Part shown: piece by piece, positions 50,301-61,121 of the stretch
How positions within the stretch are numbered: the stretch's first letter is position 1
How the letters are laid out: each line of letters opens with the position of its first letter
Assembly: GCF_000026365.1 (NCBI RefSeq)
Contig: NC_012991.1
Location: 1,324,209-1,388,208 of the forward strand
Length of the DNA stretch: 64,000 bases
Reading direction: 5' to 3'
Source: Zygosaccharomyces rouxii
Taxonomy: Eukaryota; Ascomycota; Saccharomycetes; Saccharomycetales; Saccharomycetaceae
Program-made: the position numbers and the translations under genes
The notes under the pieces: model-generated
Databases searched by the model: none
What the model was told of the DNA's origin: nothing
The model's input: the letters and a program-made list of their open reading frames with translations, nothing else

Positions 50301-50619
50301 GGTGGGCTTTTATCTCCTCATGAGAATTTATGCGTCATAGTACATGATTGGAGATGTTTACATGGTTCTAATTGTAATCTTTTAATTTGCTCGCGGTTCC
50401 TTTTGTAACAATGAAATCCAGAAGAAGACCTCTTCTAATCTATGAGCGATCAATTTGTTTATTGCACAACATCTTTCTCAATACCATGATGAAAGTTTTT
50501 GAATTTCCTATAAAAGATGCCAAAAGATGGTTCGAAGTTTTGAAAACTCTCGGTTGCATTTAGAACATCATAATATTCCTCTCAACCAAACAAGAAGGAC
50601 CAGATTTTATTTTTGAAAA

Positions 50620-52188
50620 ATGCTTAACCGTCTGCTCTTGTGTATGTTAGGGGTTGCCTTTGCGGCCTCTGATAACACCTACGAATCTCATTCTCTCTCA
50701 TACCATAGTAATTCAGGTGCCGCTTCAAAGTACGATCATCGTACATCATCAACTATGTCGTGGGTCAAGAATATGTCCACGTCCTCAGTCCCTTCTAGTT
50801 TTACGACTTCAGTACTACACAATTCTACTTCCTCAATGCCCTCTAGTTTTACTTCATTAGTTCCATCTAGTCACAGATCTCGGGCTCCATACAACTCTAC
50901 GTCCGCAGTTCCATCTAGTCACAGATCTCGGGTACCATACAATTCTACGTCCGCAGTTCCATCTAGTCACAGATCTCGGGTTCCATACAATTCTACGTCC
51001 GCAGTTCCATCCAGTCACAGATCTCGGGTACCATACAATTCCACGTCCTTGGTGCCACATAGCTCTGAGCCCTCTGTGCCATCAGTCTCCCATGCTGTGA
51101 GCACTAAGAATATATCCTTGAAATCGACGACAGTAGTGACTGTTTGTACAACTACCTCTGGAACTTCCCAATGCCATACAACAGCACTTTCCACCGAATT
51201 GGCCCCAACACACACTTCAACTTCAGAACATCCCAGCGTTACTCCGTCCTCTGAGCATACCTCCAGCATCACCATAACTGAAACTATCAGTAGCAGTCAT
51301 GAAGCTACATCACACAGTGAAGAGGCACCCAGCAGTACAACTGAAGAGTCAATTACGTCTGTGACTTCTTCGGTGCCAGGTGTTTCGCACACTTCTACCC
51401 ACACTTTAACTGAAGTCGAATCCTCTGCCGTAACAGAAACCGAAAAAATTGAGACAACCGCATATGTAACTTTCAGTTGTGAGGCCAACTCCTGTACATC
51501 TGAGCAGTCAGTGACATCTGAGGCTTCTTCAGTACCAGGTGTCTCGCACACTTCTACTCAATCTGAAACTGAAGTTGCATCGTCCGCCATAAGAGAGACA
51601 GAAGCACCCAGCAGTACACCTGAGGCTTCTTCAGTACCAGGTGTCTCGCACACTTCCACCCACTCTGAAACTGAAGTTGCATCATCCGCCGTAAGAGAGA
51701 CAGAAGCACCCAGCAGTACACCTGAGGCTTCTTCAGTGCCAGGTGTCTCGCACACTTCCACCCACTCTGAAACTGAAGTTGCATCATCCGCCGTAAGAGA
51801 GTCTGAAGCACCCAGTAGTACACCTGAAGAGTCAATTACTTCTGAGGCTTCCTCAGTGCAAGCTGTTTCGCACACTTCCACCCACACTCTAACTGAAATT
51901 GAATCATCCGCCGTAACAGAGACTGAAAGATCTGAGACAACCGCATTTGTTACTTCCATCTGTGAGGCAGAATCCTGTACGTCAAACCAAACTAGTGTTT
52001 CAGCAACCCTGCAACAACTTTCAAGTCAGTCGGAAAGCAGGCCTTCTACCTTACATTCGTCTTTCTCCACTGAGTCCGGATCTACTCATATCCAAGCAAG
52101 TCCTTCCTTATCAATTTTTGAGGCCTCTGCTCCTCGTGTGAAATCATCATTCACAGTTCTTTTATTGATCTTCTCCTGGTTTTTGTGA
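50620..52188 (+). CDS. Ser/Thr-rich, GPI-type cell-wall mannoprotein with internal repeats
   Basis: 522 aa, probably a heavily O-mannosylated wall or adhesin-type protein. The N-terminus MLNRLLLCMLGVAFAASDN is a secretion signal with a likely cut after Ala15/16. The C-terminus ends in a hydrophobic stretch (SSFTVLLLIFSWFL) preceded by small residues, as in GPI attachment signals. The body is Ser/Thr-rich. Four 48 bp units (50863-51054; 16 aa, PSSHRSRVPYNSTSAV) are followed by 102 bp units (51520-51843; 34 aa, EASSVPGVSHTSTHSETEV...). A flocculin-like block has VVTVCTTTSGTSQCHTT and two Cys-containing segments (FSCEANSCTS, SICEAESCTS). No PA14 or Flo11 ligand domain is seen. Named by architecture only. 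Confidence 0.85.
   Translation: MLNRLLLCMLGVAFAASDNTYESHSLSYHSNSGAASKYDHRTSSTMSWVKNMSTSSVPSSFTTSVLHNSTSSMPSSFTSLVPSSHRSRAPYNSTSAVPSSHRSRVPYNSTSAVPSSHRSRVPYNSTSAVPSSHRSRVPYNSTSLVPHSSEPSVPSVSHAVSTKNISLKSTTVVTVCTTTSGTSQCHTTALSTELAPTHTSTSEHPSVTPSSEHTSSITITETISSSHEATSHSEEAPSSTTEESITSVTSSVPGVSHTSTHTLTEVESSAVTETEKIETTAYVTFSCEANSCTSEQSVTSEASSVPGVSHTSTQSETEVASSAIRETEAPSSTPEASSVPGVSHTSTHSETEVASSAVRETEAPSSTPEASSVPGVSHTSTHSETEVASSAVRESEAPSSTPEESITSEASSVQAVSHTSTHTLTEIESSAVTETERSETTAFVTSICEAESCTSNQTSVSATLQQLSSQSESRPSTLHSSFSTESGSTHIQASPSLSIFEASAPRVKSSFTVLLLIFSWFL
50863..51054 (+). repeat. 48 bp coding tandem repeat
   Basis: Four 16-codon units inside the cell-wall gene, starting at 50863, 50911, 50959 and 51007, nearly identical at DNA level. 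This suggests recent expansion or gene conversion. Confidence 0.9.
51520..51843 (+). repeat. 102 bp coding tandem repeat
   Basis: 34-codon units start at 51520, 51622 and 51724. The third is extended by 18 bp (EESITS) before the next related block at 51844. Units differ by few bases. Confidence 0.9.
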
Positions 52189-52437
52189 TGCTTTTGATTT
52201 TGTTTTCCTTTAATTAAACACCAAGTTCCCCTTTACTTTTTTATTTTTTTTGTGATTTTCAATTTCATTCTGTGTTACCATCATTCAAACAATTCCGTTC
52301 GTCAACTTGGGGCTTGGGGACTTTTGCCATACTTGCTAAGTAAGCTAAAGAATTCTTTCTATTCTATAATAAATAAATATTTGTATTGTGTTCGTTTTAT
52401 CAAAAATTAAACTTTTTTATTTATTGGACAGTGGTAC

Positions 52438-52516
52438 GTACCATATTATACCATATTATACCATCTTATACTATACTATATTATATTATATTACATCTTA
52501 TCTTATCTTATCTTAT
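52438..52516. repeat. pentanucleotide AT-rich microsatellite
   Basis: Imperfect tandem units (CCATATTATA, TATTATATTA, then TTATC four times) just downstream of the cell-wall gene. Confidence 0.8.
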
Positions 52517-53403
52517 CGTTTAATCCCACGTTTTGCATGTCAACACATTGTTCGAAAAGATGAAAATCATACCAGACGGTACTAGGAAGATGTGCGTATG
52601 AAGTGAGTATGCATATGAAAGTTTCACTGCTTAGACCATTAGTTGAAGATAAATAATTTGGTGATCTGAGATGGCACTGCCAAGTAAAGAAATAACTAAG
52701 GGCTATAAATGGCATCAGCGAGAACATCGCTTTATAGAAGAGTGAATGCGACTATTTTTGATCAAGCTTAGAATGCCAAAAGATGACCTTATTATACTCC
52801 CAAATTTTTTTTTCGAAGCAAAGTCTTGATATGTTGGCATGAGAAAAGAGTAATGTATTCACCAGTGGAATGCATTGCACTTGTAAAAGTCTTCTTTATA
52901 AAACGAGGAAATCTTAAGCTTCAGAAGCATGGCTTTAGCTCAAGAAATACAATAACAACATGAGTCACGAGTCCAGATTGGAAGTACTGATGGGATACTT
53001 ATCTAGGAGTCTTTACAAGTTGACGTTGCATACATTCGACAAGAGTACTTTCCCAGTTATTCCTTAATCTTTTTAAAAAAGATTTAATAAATCTTTAGAC
53101 TCAAGCTACAAATTTTCTACCCTAAGCTTTGTTGTAGTAGCGTATAGCGCACTAGTTTTCATGACTGAGAGGACCTTCAATTCGAATTTGAACAATCGGA
53201 GCCCCTGATTATGAATTGAGTTGCGAACATTTATCTCTGAACAATCGCGCACTCTCACGGATCTTCAGGTCTCATCCCGCTGAAGAGCAGCCAAGGAAGA
53301 AAAAATAAAGATAAGAAGTGCTAGTGCAGTTGATAATATTAGCCCGAAACACTCTGCAAATGAACATGATAATAATAAGGCACACATGAGTGTATATACA
53401 GAC

Positions 53404-53427
53404 ATATATATATATATATATATATAA
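53404..53427. repeat. TA dinucleotide repeat
   Basis: About 12 alternating TA units in non-coding DNA. Confidence 0.85.
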
Positions 53428-54290
53428 ATATAAATGCATATATCATGCAAGGGATATATGTGCCTTAAGCAAAGGGTTCACAACAATACAGTTTTAAAGG
53501 AGTAAAGATAAATGTTGATAAGCAGAAAATAAAAGTTCTCCACTCTGTGTTAGTCAGTCCAGCTGCCATTGGTAGTTTAAACGATGTGGAAGGGATAGAG
53601 AAGAACCCTCGAAGTAAAACTGGTTGCAGAAAATTTTGAGTAAGGTGAACGTGCTACACGAAGGAGATCTAATATTAGTGTTAAGGAACCCAGATCTACC
53701 TCCAATAAAATAAAACGAGAACATATAGAGGTTTTAATCATTATTCATCTATTGGTGGTTACCAGATTTTGCAGTTGTGCCCTATTCCACAGGATCTGTA
53801 TTGCTTGTATCACAGCCAAACATCAAGCAATTTATAGGAACCTTCATTAGCTCTAAGGTTCTGATTACGCTTTTTACCATTTTAAATTCTAATCTGGGTA
53901 TCAAATACCACTTCGGCTACACTTTGAACCAAACAAAGGTATGTGGAGTCTACGGATCCATTGGTATTATTGCGAGGGCCCATCCCTCTATTGTGCTATA
54001 TGGTTATCAAACACAACTTAGTGGGCTTTGCTTCAATATGATATTTAGCGCTTTCGGAAAAATCATTGGAACATAAAAAACACTTTCTCAGAATCCGTTC
54101 CAATGACAAAGAAGTATCGCGTAGGATTCGGGTGCTTCCAACTGATATAAATGACATTAATTAGCGTAAAATTTCGCAAAAATAGATATCTCAAGCGTTG
54201 TTAGTTGCTTTATGACACTATTCACTACCACTTATTGTATCACTGTTTTGTTTGATCGGTATATTTAACTCTGTCAAATAGTCTCGGTTT

Positions 54291-54500
54291 TATCCTTTGA
54301 TGAAAACATCAATTTGGACCCCTCGGGGAAGAACTCCAAATTCAGTGTAACGATCATAAACTTGTACCAAACCTTTGTTAGCAGCTACACAATTTTCATC
54401 ATGATTTATCTGCGATTTAAAAATTCTAACACTAAGTGTATTTGTGTAAACAGGGAGATACTATAAATCTGCTGGTGTTGCACTAAATTTATACCCAGGT
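54291..54500 (-). pseudogene. unidentified coding remnant with internal stop
   Basis: On the minus strand ~70 codons read protein-like from GYKFSATPADL through one TAG stop to YTNTLSVRIFKSQINHDENC and VYDRYTEFGVLPRGVQIDVF, ending at TAA (54291-54293). No start is present. I do not recognise the family. It probably is the C-terminal part of a dead gene. Confidence 0.33.
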
Positions 54501-54778
54501 TTAACTTGACCTGCCTATGCCTTTCGGTGAGATTCAGTGAGGATTAAGTGCTCTTACAGAACGAATGACGAGAAAGGGAATATTACTGAAGAGGAAATAG
54601 TAACCGCGTTTATATCTTACACAAAGAACTTTCGGCGGCACATGAGTCAGGAACACCTGGGGATCTCGGAGGATAATGACAAAAATATTTTCATCGGAAC
54701 TCTTTGGGATTAGCTTTTTCTTCAGGATAAATATCTCAGCATCCCGAGGTTTAACATTTGTAGGTACGACAAAACTAC

Positions 54779-54851
54779 TGGACACAACCGGATTCGAACC
54801 GATGACCTTCTCCTTGCAAGGGAGACGCGCTACCAACTGCGCCATGTGCCC
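54779..54851 (-). tRNA. tA(TGC): tRNA-Ala (anticodon TGC)
   Basis: 73 nt. On the minus strand it begins GGGCACATGGCGCAGTTGG (A box). The anticodon loop is CTTGCAA (anticodon TGC) closed by a TCTCC/GGAGA stem. The B box is GGTTCGAATCC. The 7 bp acceptor stem ends with discriminator A. No intron. Nearly identical to S. cerevisiae tA(UGC). Confidence 0.96.
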
Positions 54852-55673
54852 ATATAATAACTGAAAAACTTTTGTTGAAAATTAGCTCCACGTATGCAGT
54901 TATCGAATCAAAGATGTAATGATACGAGGTTCTTTTACTTGTTAAAACATATAGATTGTTACCTAAGATTACTATTACTTCGTTGTTGATCTCTGTTTTT
55001 TCTTTTTCTTTTTCTTTTTCTGTTGAACTATATTCTCGAACTTGGTTAGGTCTAAGATCTCCTTATATATTATTATCATCTTAGATGCTGTAACACTTAA
55101 TGATTCTGGATTCTTGTACGAAGTTCTTAGCTATATGTACGTTATGGCTTTCCTCCAATCATCTTTGGTTTATGGGTATATTATTGATTGTTTCCGATAG
55201 TTTTTGTCTATCGTATGTTTCCGATTAACATTGAATAGTCTTGGTTCACATGTCATGTGAATTCATGACAAAGGATGTATTAAACCACCGTCCAATTACT
55301 TATAAAAATAAAGTATACTTTAGACTATATCACCAATAGTTGATTAGGTTGTCTAAAAGGACCGGTTCTTTTCATTAAGCTACATCTCAAATATTTATTG
55401 GATTGAAGACTCTCATTATATATTATTATTATCGTAAGTGACGCAAAAACACATTAATTAAAAATATTCTTATCACTAGCTCAAGGTCACATACCATGTA
55501 GTTTCACAAAAAGAAATATCTTCTCGTCCATTTATAGTTGTTTCAGAAAAACTCCAGTTTTCCTTAGGTCTTCAAGTTTCTGAAATTGTACAGCTTCCAG
55601 GAATTTTCTTTTCCGCTAATACTGTTTCCCCACGAAGAAAGTAATACTGGTTCCATCATCCCAAATCAAAGAT
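54852..55673. other. non-coding stretch upstream of permease fragment
   Basis: About 0.8 kb, AT-rich, with a (TTTTTC)n pyrimidine run at ~54996-55020. The N-terminal half of the DAL5-type permease expected here is absent; only ~20 codons before 55674 are open and they do not resemble the family. Confidence 0.5.
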
Positions 55674-56495
55674 ATGAGCAAATGGTTTTTCCTGCATAAC
55701 AATCCTTTAAATGCACATTTTCTGAACCAGAGGGAAAAAGAGATTGCCATTGAACGTATTAGAGGAAATTTCCAAGGAATCGGATCGCGTAAGTGGAAAT
55801 GGTCCCAAGTCCGTGAGGCATTCATTGATCCACGCACCTATTTGTACGTTATTTTCTCCCTTCTGATGAACATTCCTAATGGCGGTGTGACATCTTTTGG
55901 CAATATTATTATCAAGTCTTTTGGGTTCCAGAATCAAAGATCTCTTCTACTCTCCATGCCAGGTGGTGCAGTGGACCTTGTGTTCAAGCTAACCATGCCC
56001 TGGTTATCAGATAAAATGATTGACAGATCGTTCCCGGCCATGATAGCCATTGCTTTCCCTATGGTTGGGGGAATCATGATGAGTACGATCGATGTGCATG
56101 ATAAGTCTCCATTACTTGTGGGCTACTATTTCATAAGTGCAGCCGGTGCTTCCTGGGGGCTTGTTATGTCTATGATCGCCTGTAACACAGTTGGGTCTAC
56201 GAAAAAGTCCGTTGTGAACGGTTTGCAGATTTTAGCTTACGCTGCAGGTAACTGGATCGGGCCACAAACATTCAGGTCTTCCGAAGCACCAGTATATCCT
56301 ACGGGTAAGAAATTGGTCGCCATTTTCTATGGCCTGTCTTTATTCACCCTGCTTCTTATCAGATTGGTTAATATAATCGAGAACCGTCGTCGCGATAAGC
56401 TAGAAGCAGAGGGCAACCTCCCAGAGGAACCCGAAAATTCAGAATTTTTGGATCTTACAGACTTCCAACAACTTCAAATGAGATATGTGCTTTGA
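55674..56495 (+). pseudogene. DAL5-family (anion:cation symporter) permease, C-terminal half
   Basis: MFS anion:cation symporters of this group (Dal5, Soa1, Yct1, Thi73, Seo1) take up allantoate, sulfonates, cysteine and related anions and are ~530-540 aa. Here only 273 aa remain, beginning at the central loop (FFLHNNPLNAHFLNQREKEIAIERIRG) and continuing through the last six membrane segments (GGVTSFGNIIIKSFGF, SAAGASWGLVMSMIACNT, NAGNWIGPQ-like YAAGNWIGPQTF). It ends in the typical ENSEFLDLTDFQQ tail. The first six membrane segments are missing upstream, so transport is not expected even though the ATG at 55674 makes the piece look like a full frame. Closest S. cerevisiae member uncertain; YIL166C (SOA1) is a candidate by location. 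Confidence 0.82.
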
Positions 56496-56807
56496 GTTAA
56501 TTTTAATTTTTTTTAAGTGAATATTCTTTTATGTATGAACACCAATGGTAATATTATTTTTATAATATATGTTTATTGTTTCGCAGTAAGAAGAGAATGA
56601 TTACGGAGCTCCATTGCTTGGCTGGTGGACGGGAAGGCGCTCCATCCCGAACATTACTGTCAGCATACTTCTACTAGGGTCGAGCGTCTATCTTTATGGC
56701 AACTCGCGTACTACGCTCTTCCAGTATAAAACCATTTTTATTTTGTATTGAAGCTTGTATCACTAAAAGTATCATACGAACATACCATTGTGGTCTCGAA
56801 CACAGGA
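56496..56807. other. short intergenic, promoter of GOR1-like gene
   Basis: 312 bp. It includes the 3' end of the permease fragment (AT-rich) and a TATAAA at ~56725-56730 in front of the GOR1-like gene. Confidence 0.4.
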
Positions 56808-57823
56808 ATGAGTGGGAAAGCGAAGGTACTAAAATTTCCTCCTATTCGGTATGCTGAAGATGCATGGTCAAAACTGTCCGAGATAGCTGAAATTGTGCCC
56901 GTTACGATCAATTCAAGGGAAGAATTCATCAAGAAATTACATGGAGAGTACTCCGATATTGTGGCGATTGGTAGAGGCTATTTGCTGGAAAGCAGGTTGG
57001 GCTCTTTGACAGGGAGCTAATTTCACACTTTCCTGATTCATTGAAGTATATCGCTCATCAAGGTGCTGGATACGACCAAATAGATGCAAAGGCATTGTCT
57101 GAAAGAGGTATTCAGTTGGCAAATGCGCCAGGTGTCGTTGATGGTGCAACTGCTGACACAGCTCTATTTCTTATTCTAGGTGCCATGAGGAACTTCAATT
57201 ATGGAAGAAGAAATCTAGTGCAAGGCAGATGGCCAACAGGCGGATTCGCCGCAGGCGCCCCTCCAGGTATAACACCGAAGAATAAAACGCTGGGAATCAT
57301 TGGTATGGGAGGTGTCGGGCGAGCAACCTACGAAAGGGTTAAACCTCTAGGATTTGAAAAGATCAAGTACTACAACAGATCACGCCTACCAAAAGAGCTA
57401 GAACAGGAGACAATCTATGTCACCTTGGAAGAACTTCTCAAGACAAGTGATGTAATTTCACTACATTGCCCGCTGAACGAAAGCACTCGTCATTTACTAA
57501 ATGATAGACAGATGCAGCTTATGAAAGATGGTGTTATCGTTGTCAACACTGCTCGTGGTGCTGTTATAGATGAGAGAGCCCTGATAAAGAATTTGAAAAG
57601 CGGAAAAATTGCAAGCGCTGGATTGGACGTTTTCGAACAGGAACCATCAATCCCTGAAGAGCTCCTCAATCTCCCAAATGTATTGAGTTTGCCTCATATG
57701 GGAACACAGGCGGTACAAACCATAAAGGAAATGGAGGAGTGTGTGGTGGAAAACATATACCTGGGTATTACCACTGGAAGGGTTCGGAATATTGTTTATG
57801 AACTGAGAAATTTAGTGGAATAA
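56808..57823 (+). pseudogene. GOR1: D-2-hydroxyacid dehydrogenase, Gor1-like, with one frameshift
   Basis: Family role: NAD(P)H-dependent reduction of glyoxylate/hydroxypyruvate (Gor1, 350 aa). The first frame runs from the ATG at 56808 (MSGKAKVLKFPP) to a TAA at 57018. The rest is in another frame, which picks up at about 57002 (LFDRELISHFPDSLKYIAH). A one-base loss near the GGG at 56999-57001 explains it, and the joined product would be about the family length. The second frame keeps all key features: GAGYDQID, NAD motif GIIGMGGVGRATYERV, Arg in NTARGAVIDE, Glu in DVFEQEP and His in SLPHMGT. With a single lesion and otherwise intact motifs, this is either a very young pseudogene or a sequencing error. 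Confidence 0.88.
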
Positions 57824-57969
57824 AAAATAAAAGAGTATTCTTGGGGTTTATACATTGTAACTCGGTTCATTTTCTTAATCTTTTCGAGGAATTAATGCTC
57901 GAAAAATGATTTGCAGTTTATTTACTTTAGCACCGATGTAGTATTTTTTCTTAATCTATTTATCCCATC

Positions 57970-58221
57970 TCAAAATTCAAGCTTCATATTCTCGTTCGCA
58001 TCATTAAATCTTATCTCACAAGCAAGCTGATCAAGATCGAAATGGTCGCGGAGTCCCTCACCAGTGACAAAAGAATAATTCAGATAATAATGCAATTGAT
58101 TTTTTCTTTTACATAAACGCATTACTATAGCCAAATATTCTCCGCCATTAGTTTTTTTACCTAGGTTTGTTGCATTTGCACCTTTCCCATATCTATTTCC
58201 ATTGTTCTGTCTCCAATAGCA
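57970..58221 (-). pseudogene. unidentified coding remnant
   Basis: 83 codons are open on the minus strand from just after an in-frame TGA (58222-58224) to TGA at 57970. They read protein-like (NNGNRYGKGANATNLGKK, NQLHYYLNYSFVTGEGLRDH, CEIRFNDANENMKLEF). The open part before the first Met (VMRLCKRKN) has the same character, so it looks like the end of a larger dead gene. No family recognised. Confidence 0.33.
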
Positions 58222-58533
58222 TCATTGACGTGGTATTGGAAGCCAATATGCAATTAGATATTCAGGAAGAATATGAAATTTGAGTATTCACGTTAAAAAC
58301 GATCAGGTAACTCATTCGCATAGTAAGGAGAGTCACCCATTGAAAATGTATATGCAGCGCCGCTTTTTGTGTGACTGTCCTCCGTTTACTGGAAATTTGT
58401 CATCGACACCGTTAAGTTAGAGTCGAAAACATAGCAAACCATATAAAAGGTATAAGACACTCAAGGTGCTCTCGAACTTCAAGTCGAAGAGAATATCAGG
58501 ACACGTCTCTCCATGGACACATTTTTATAAAAT

Positions 58534-59730
58534 ATGTCTCCACGAATTCCTCGAACAGACGTGCTAAAAACAGTTCGGGCTTTATCGTTTCTCGATCTCG
58601 CATTACCATTTACGATAATTCTATCTATAATCTTTGGTGTGGTCATTTCAGTGTATGTCCCATCCTCCCGTGGCACATTTGACCCGACTAATCATGCCAG
58701 TTTTGTTGGAGTTTCGATACCTTTAACGGTGGGGATGATTATAATGATGATACCGCCGATTTGTAAAGTTTCCTGGGAGTCCATTCATAAGTATATGGTT
58801 TTACGTTACGTTAGGAAACAAATTTTCATATCTCTTGTTTTGAACTGGATATTTGGACCTCTGATCATGACGGCCTTGGCATGGATGGTTTTGTTTAAGT
58901 TCGAAGAATATCGTCAGGGTATCATTATGATTGGCATAGCAAGATGCATAGCTATGGTGCTAATATGGAATCAAATTGCCGGAGGAGATAATGATCTTTG
59001 CGTTATTTTAGTGGTTATCAACTCTTTTCTACAGATAGTTCTTTATGCCCCATTACAGATACTGTACTGTTATGTTATATCAAATGACCGGCTTGTTGTC
59101 TCTGATGGCAAGATGTATGAGGAGGCCGCCAAATCTGTCGGGGTATTTCTCGGTATTCCTTTAGGGATCGGAATTTCTATTCGTTTGATATTTATATTCA
59201 CCATGGGCAAGGAGAAATACGAGAGGAACGTTTTGAAATTCATTTCTCCTTGGGCAATGATTGGTTTTCATTATACCTTACTTGTAATCTTCATTAGCAG
59301 AGGCTACGATTTTATTCATCAAATCGGACAAGCGGTATTGTGCTTTGTTCCTTTGATACTTTATTTTCTGATTACTTGGTTTATGACATTCGGAATAATG
59401 AGGCTATTATCTCGGAGAACGGCACTCGAGAAAGAATGTCCTTGCGATCAAGAAGTACTTATAAAGAAAAAGATCTGGGGGAAGAGAACCTGTGCCGCCA
59501 GTTATCCAATAACCATGACACAATGCTTTACCATGGCTTCCAACAACTTTGAATTATCATTGGCAGTTGCGATTTCAATGTACGGCAATAATAGCAAGCA
59601 GGCAATTGCAGCAACATTTGGACCTTTGTTGGAAGTCCCAGTTTTGCTAGTCTTGGCAATTTTTTCTAAACTTTTTAGAAACCTCTTCATCTGGGAAACA
59701 GAAAATGATCTACCCCATGATGATATATAA
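58534..59730 (+). CDS. ARR3: arsenite/antimonite efflux transporter Arr3 (ACR3 family)
   Basis: Plasma-membrane exporter of arsenite and antimonite. The product is 398 aa (404 in S. cerevisiae) with ten hydrophobic segments. The family's essential Cys lies in [19 protein letters not shown] (Cys138). The early block [20 protein letters not shown] and the late block [26 protein letters not shown], typical of ACR3, are present. The late segment [19 protein letters not shown] is also conserved. In S. cerevisiae ARR3 is next to ARR1 (regulator) and ARR2 (arsenate reductase). Neither is recognisable within this window, so this gene stands alone here or its partners lie beyond. No clear Arr1 site (TTAATAA core) was seen upstream. 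Confidence 0.95.
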   Translation: MSPRIPRTDVLKTVRALSFLDLALPFTIILSIIFGVVISVYVPSSRGTFDPTNHASFVGVSIPLTVGMIIMMIPPICKVSWESIHKYMVLRYVRKQIFISLVLNWIFGPLIMTALAWMVLFKFEEYRQGIIMIGIARCIAMVLIWNQIAGGDNDLCVILVVINSFLQIVLYAPLQILYCYVISNDRLVVSDGKMYEEAAKSVGVFLGIPLGIGISIRLIFIFTMGKEKYERNVLKFISPWAMIGFHYTLLVIFISRGYDFIHQIGQAVLCFVPLILYFLITWFMTFGIMRLLSRRTALEKECPCDQEVLIKKKIWGKRTCAASYPITMTQCFTMASNNFELSLAVAISMYGNNSKQAIAATFGPLLEVPVLLVLAIFSKLFRNLFIWETENDLPHDDI

Positions 59731-59999
59731 TTGGAAACTCTGAGGTGCTATCTGTCAAGGAATTATTTATGTCTCTTCGAATAATCAGACGGAATTGATG
59801 AAATGGTTACGGACACTGACTAAGCGCAGAAACAATTAGTGTCAGGCAGAGAATAATGGCGTAAAATCTCGGAGAGATAAGAATTTTCTTGGCTTCCATC
59901 GAGAATTCAGTTAGCTTTTATAACATACATTCTCATCGCACAGTGATCAAGAGAGACTTCCGCCGCCATGTTCGCCAGCATGATCCCAGGTAACATTCT

Positions 60000-60632
60000 C
60001 AGAGATGATACCGGTTGCAGCGAACAAAATCAAAAAACACAGGCAATCTTCCAGTGTGATATCGATGATGTAGAACACTGTTCTTTCCAGAAAAAAATTC
60101 CTATTTTCCATTAATCAGAAATGAACCAACAGCTGGTATACTCATGGAAACCGGTGTTGTTGGAGAACGTTCCCTAAGCTTAGGTGAAGGAGATGCTATG
60201 ACTTTTATTTCACGAGACGGTGGTGCTTCTTGGGAGGTGGCTTTTGAATTTCCTGTGTATGCAGCATTTTTGGATTTTGGGAACATTATCGTCGCTATAC
60301 CGGAGCCTTCCTCTCCAAAGGGCTCGTCATTGAAGAAGTTCTTTTACTCTTTGGATCAGGGAAATAATTGGAGGGAATATCACCTCGATGAACCTACACA
60401 TGCATTTGATATCGTACTTGATGGCTGGGGTATAAACGCTGTGATAGGCTTTGGTAAAGAAAAAGACAAGCAAACTACTGAATATACCTTTTACACAATA
60501 GACTTTTCAGAAGTGTTTGGAGGAAGTACCTGTACCGATAGAGATTGGGAACCATGGTATTTGTCTGATGGCAAGTGCTTTAATGGTGTCAAGTACAGTT
60601 TAACAGAAGGAAAGCGGATGCTCAATGTTTGA
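60000..60632 (+). pseudogene. second VPS10/VTH family fragment
   Basis: A piece of the first Vps10 domain of a sortilin-type receptor. From 60144 162 codons are open, with DAMTFISRDGGASWEVAFEF, FYSLDQGNNWREYHLDE and the start of the Cys-rich segment (STCTDRDWEPWYLSDGKC), then a stop at 60630. Upstream, in a shifted frame, CDIDDVEHCSF (~60055-60090) matches the CDTNDLENCSL of the other fragment (40213-41958), so at least one frameshift is present. No signal peptide, second domain or membrane span. It overlaps the other fragment in coverage but is not its missing half; the two are separate copies. Confidence 0.75.
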
Positions 60633-61121
60633 TGAGGAAAACATTTGAAGAGCTAACACTAAATGAGGAGAGTTGTGAGCCTAAAGACATCTAGAGTAAT
60701 ATTTAGTTGTTTTTGAGAAGTTTTTGTCGCCAGTTTTTCGATTCTTAATGTGTTGTTTGGTCGTTACTGAGGGTAAATGGACGTCAATCTGGGGCTGGCT
60801 ATCAAATAAACTCTCTTCAGGTAGCTAACGAGGCACTTCTGCACACACAAGAATTTCTTAAGTAAACATGGAATTCTTAATTCTCAATTCTAAATGTCAA
60901 TTCTATTTTCCCAACCGTTGGCTTTAGAGATTATCTTTAGCCAAGAAAAGGGGTGCAATCTGAGTTGAAAGTACCACCCGGAGAAGTACCACCCGGAGAA
61001 GTTTAGTACTTTGAGGGACCATCAGCACAGCACTTGTGATACTATCATATTTTAAATCATTATAGACTGCTACTTTCAGATTGTGCTTGAGGAATACAAA
61101 GCTTTACTAATTGGTATCGCC
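60633..61121. other. intergenic stretch
   Basis: 489 bp, no gene. It contains a perfect 15 bp tandem duplication AGTACCACCCGGAGA (60970-60984 and 60985-60999). Confidence 0.6.

Larger units (their letters stand above)
52189..54290. other. gene-free stretch with simple repeats
   Basis: About 2.1 kb without a supported gene. It includes an ATTAT/TTATC-type microsatellite (52438-52516) and a TA dinucleotide run (53404-53427). An open frame of 99 codons at 53777-54076 begins with GTG, has no recognisable domain and is not called. Confidence 0.5.

Noticed and set aside
53777..54076. 99-codon open frame in the gene-free region
   Set aside because: Begins with GTG, no domain or signal recognised, weak protein character.
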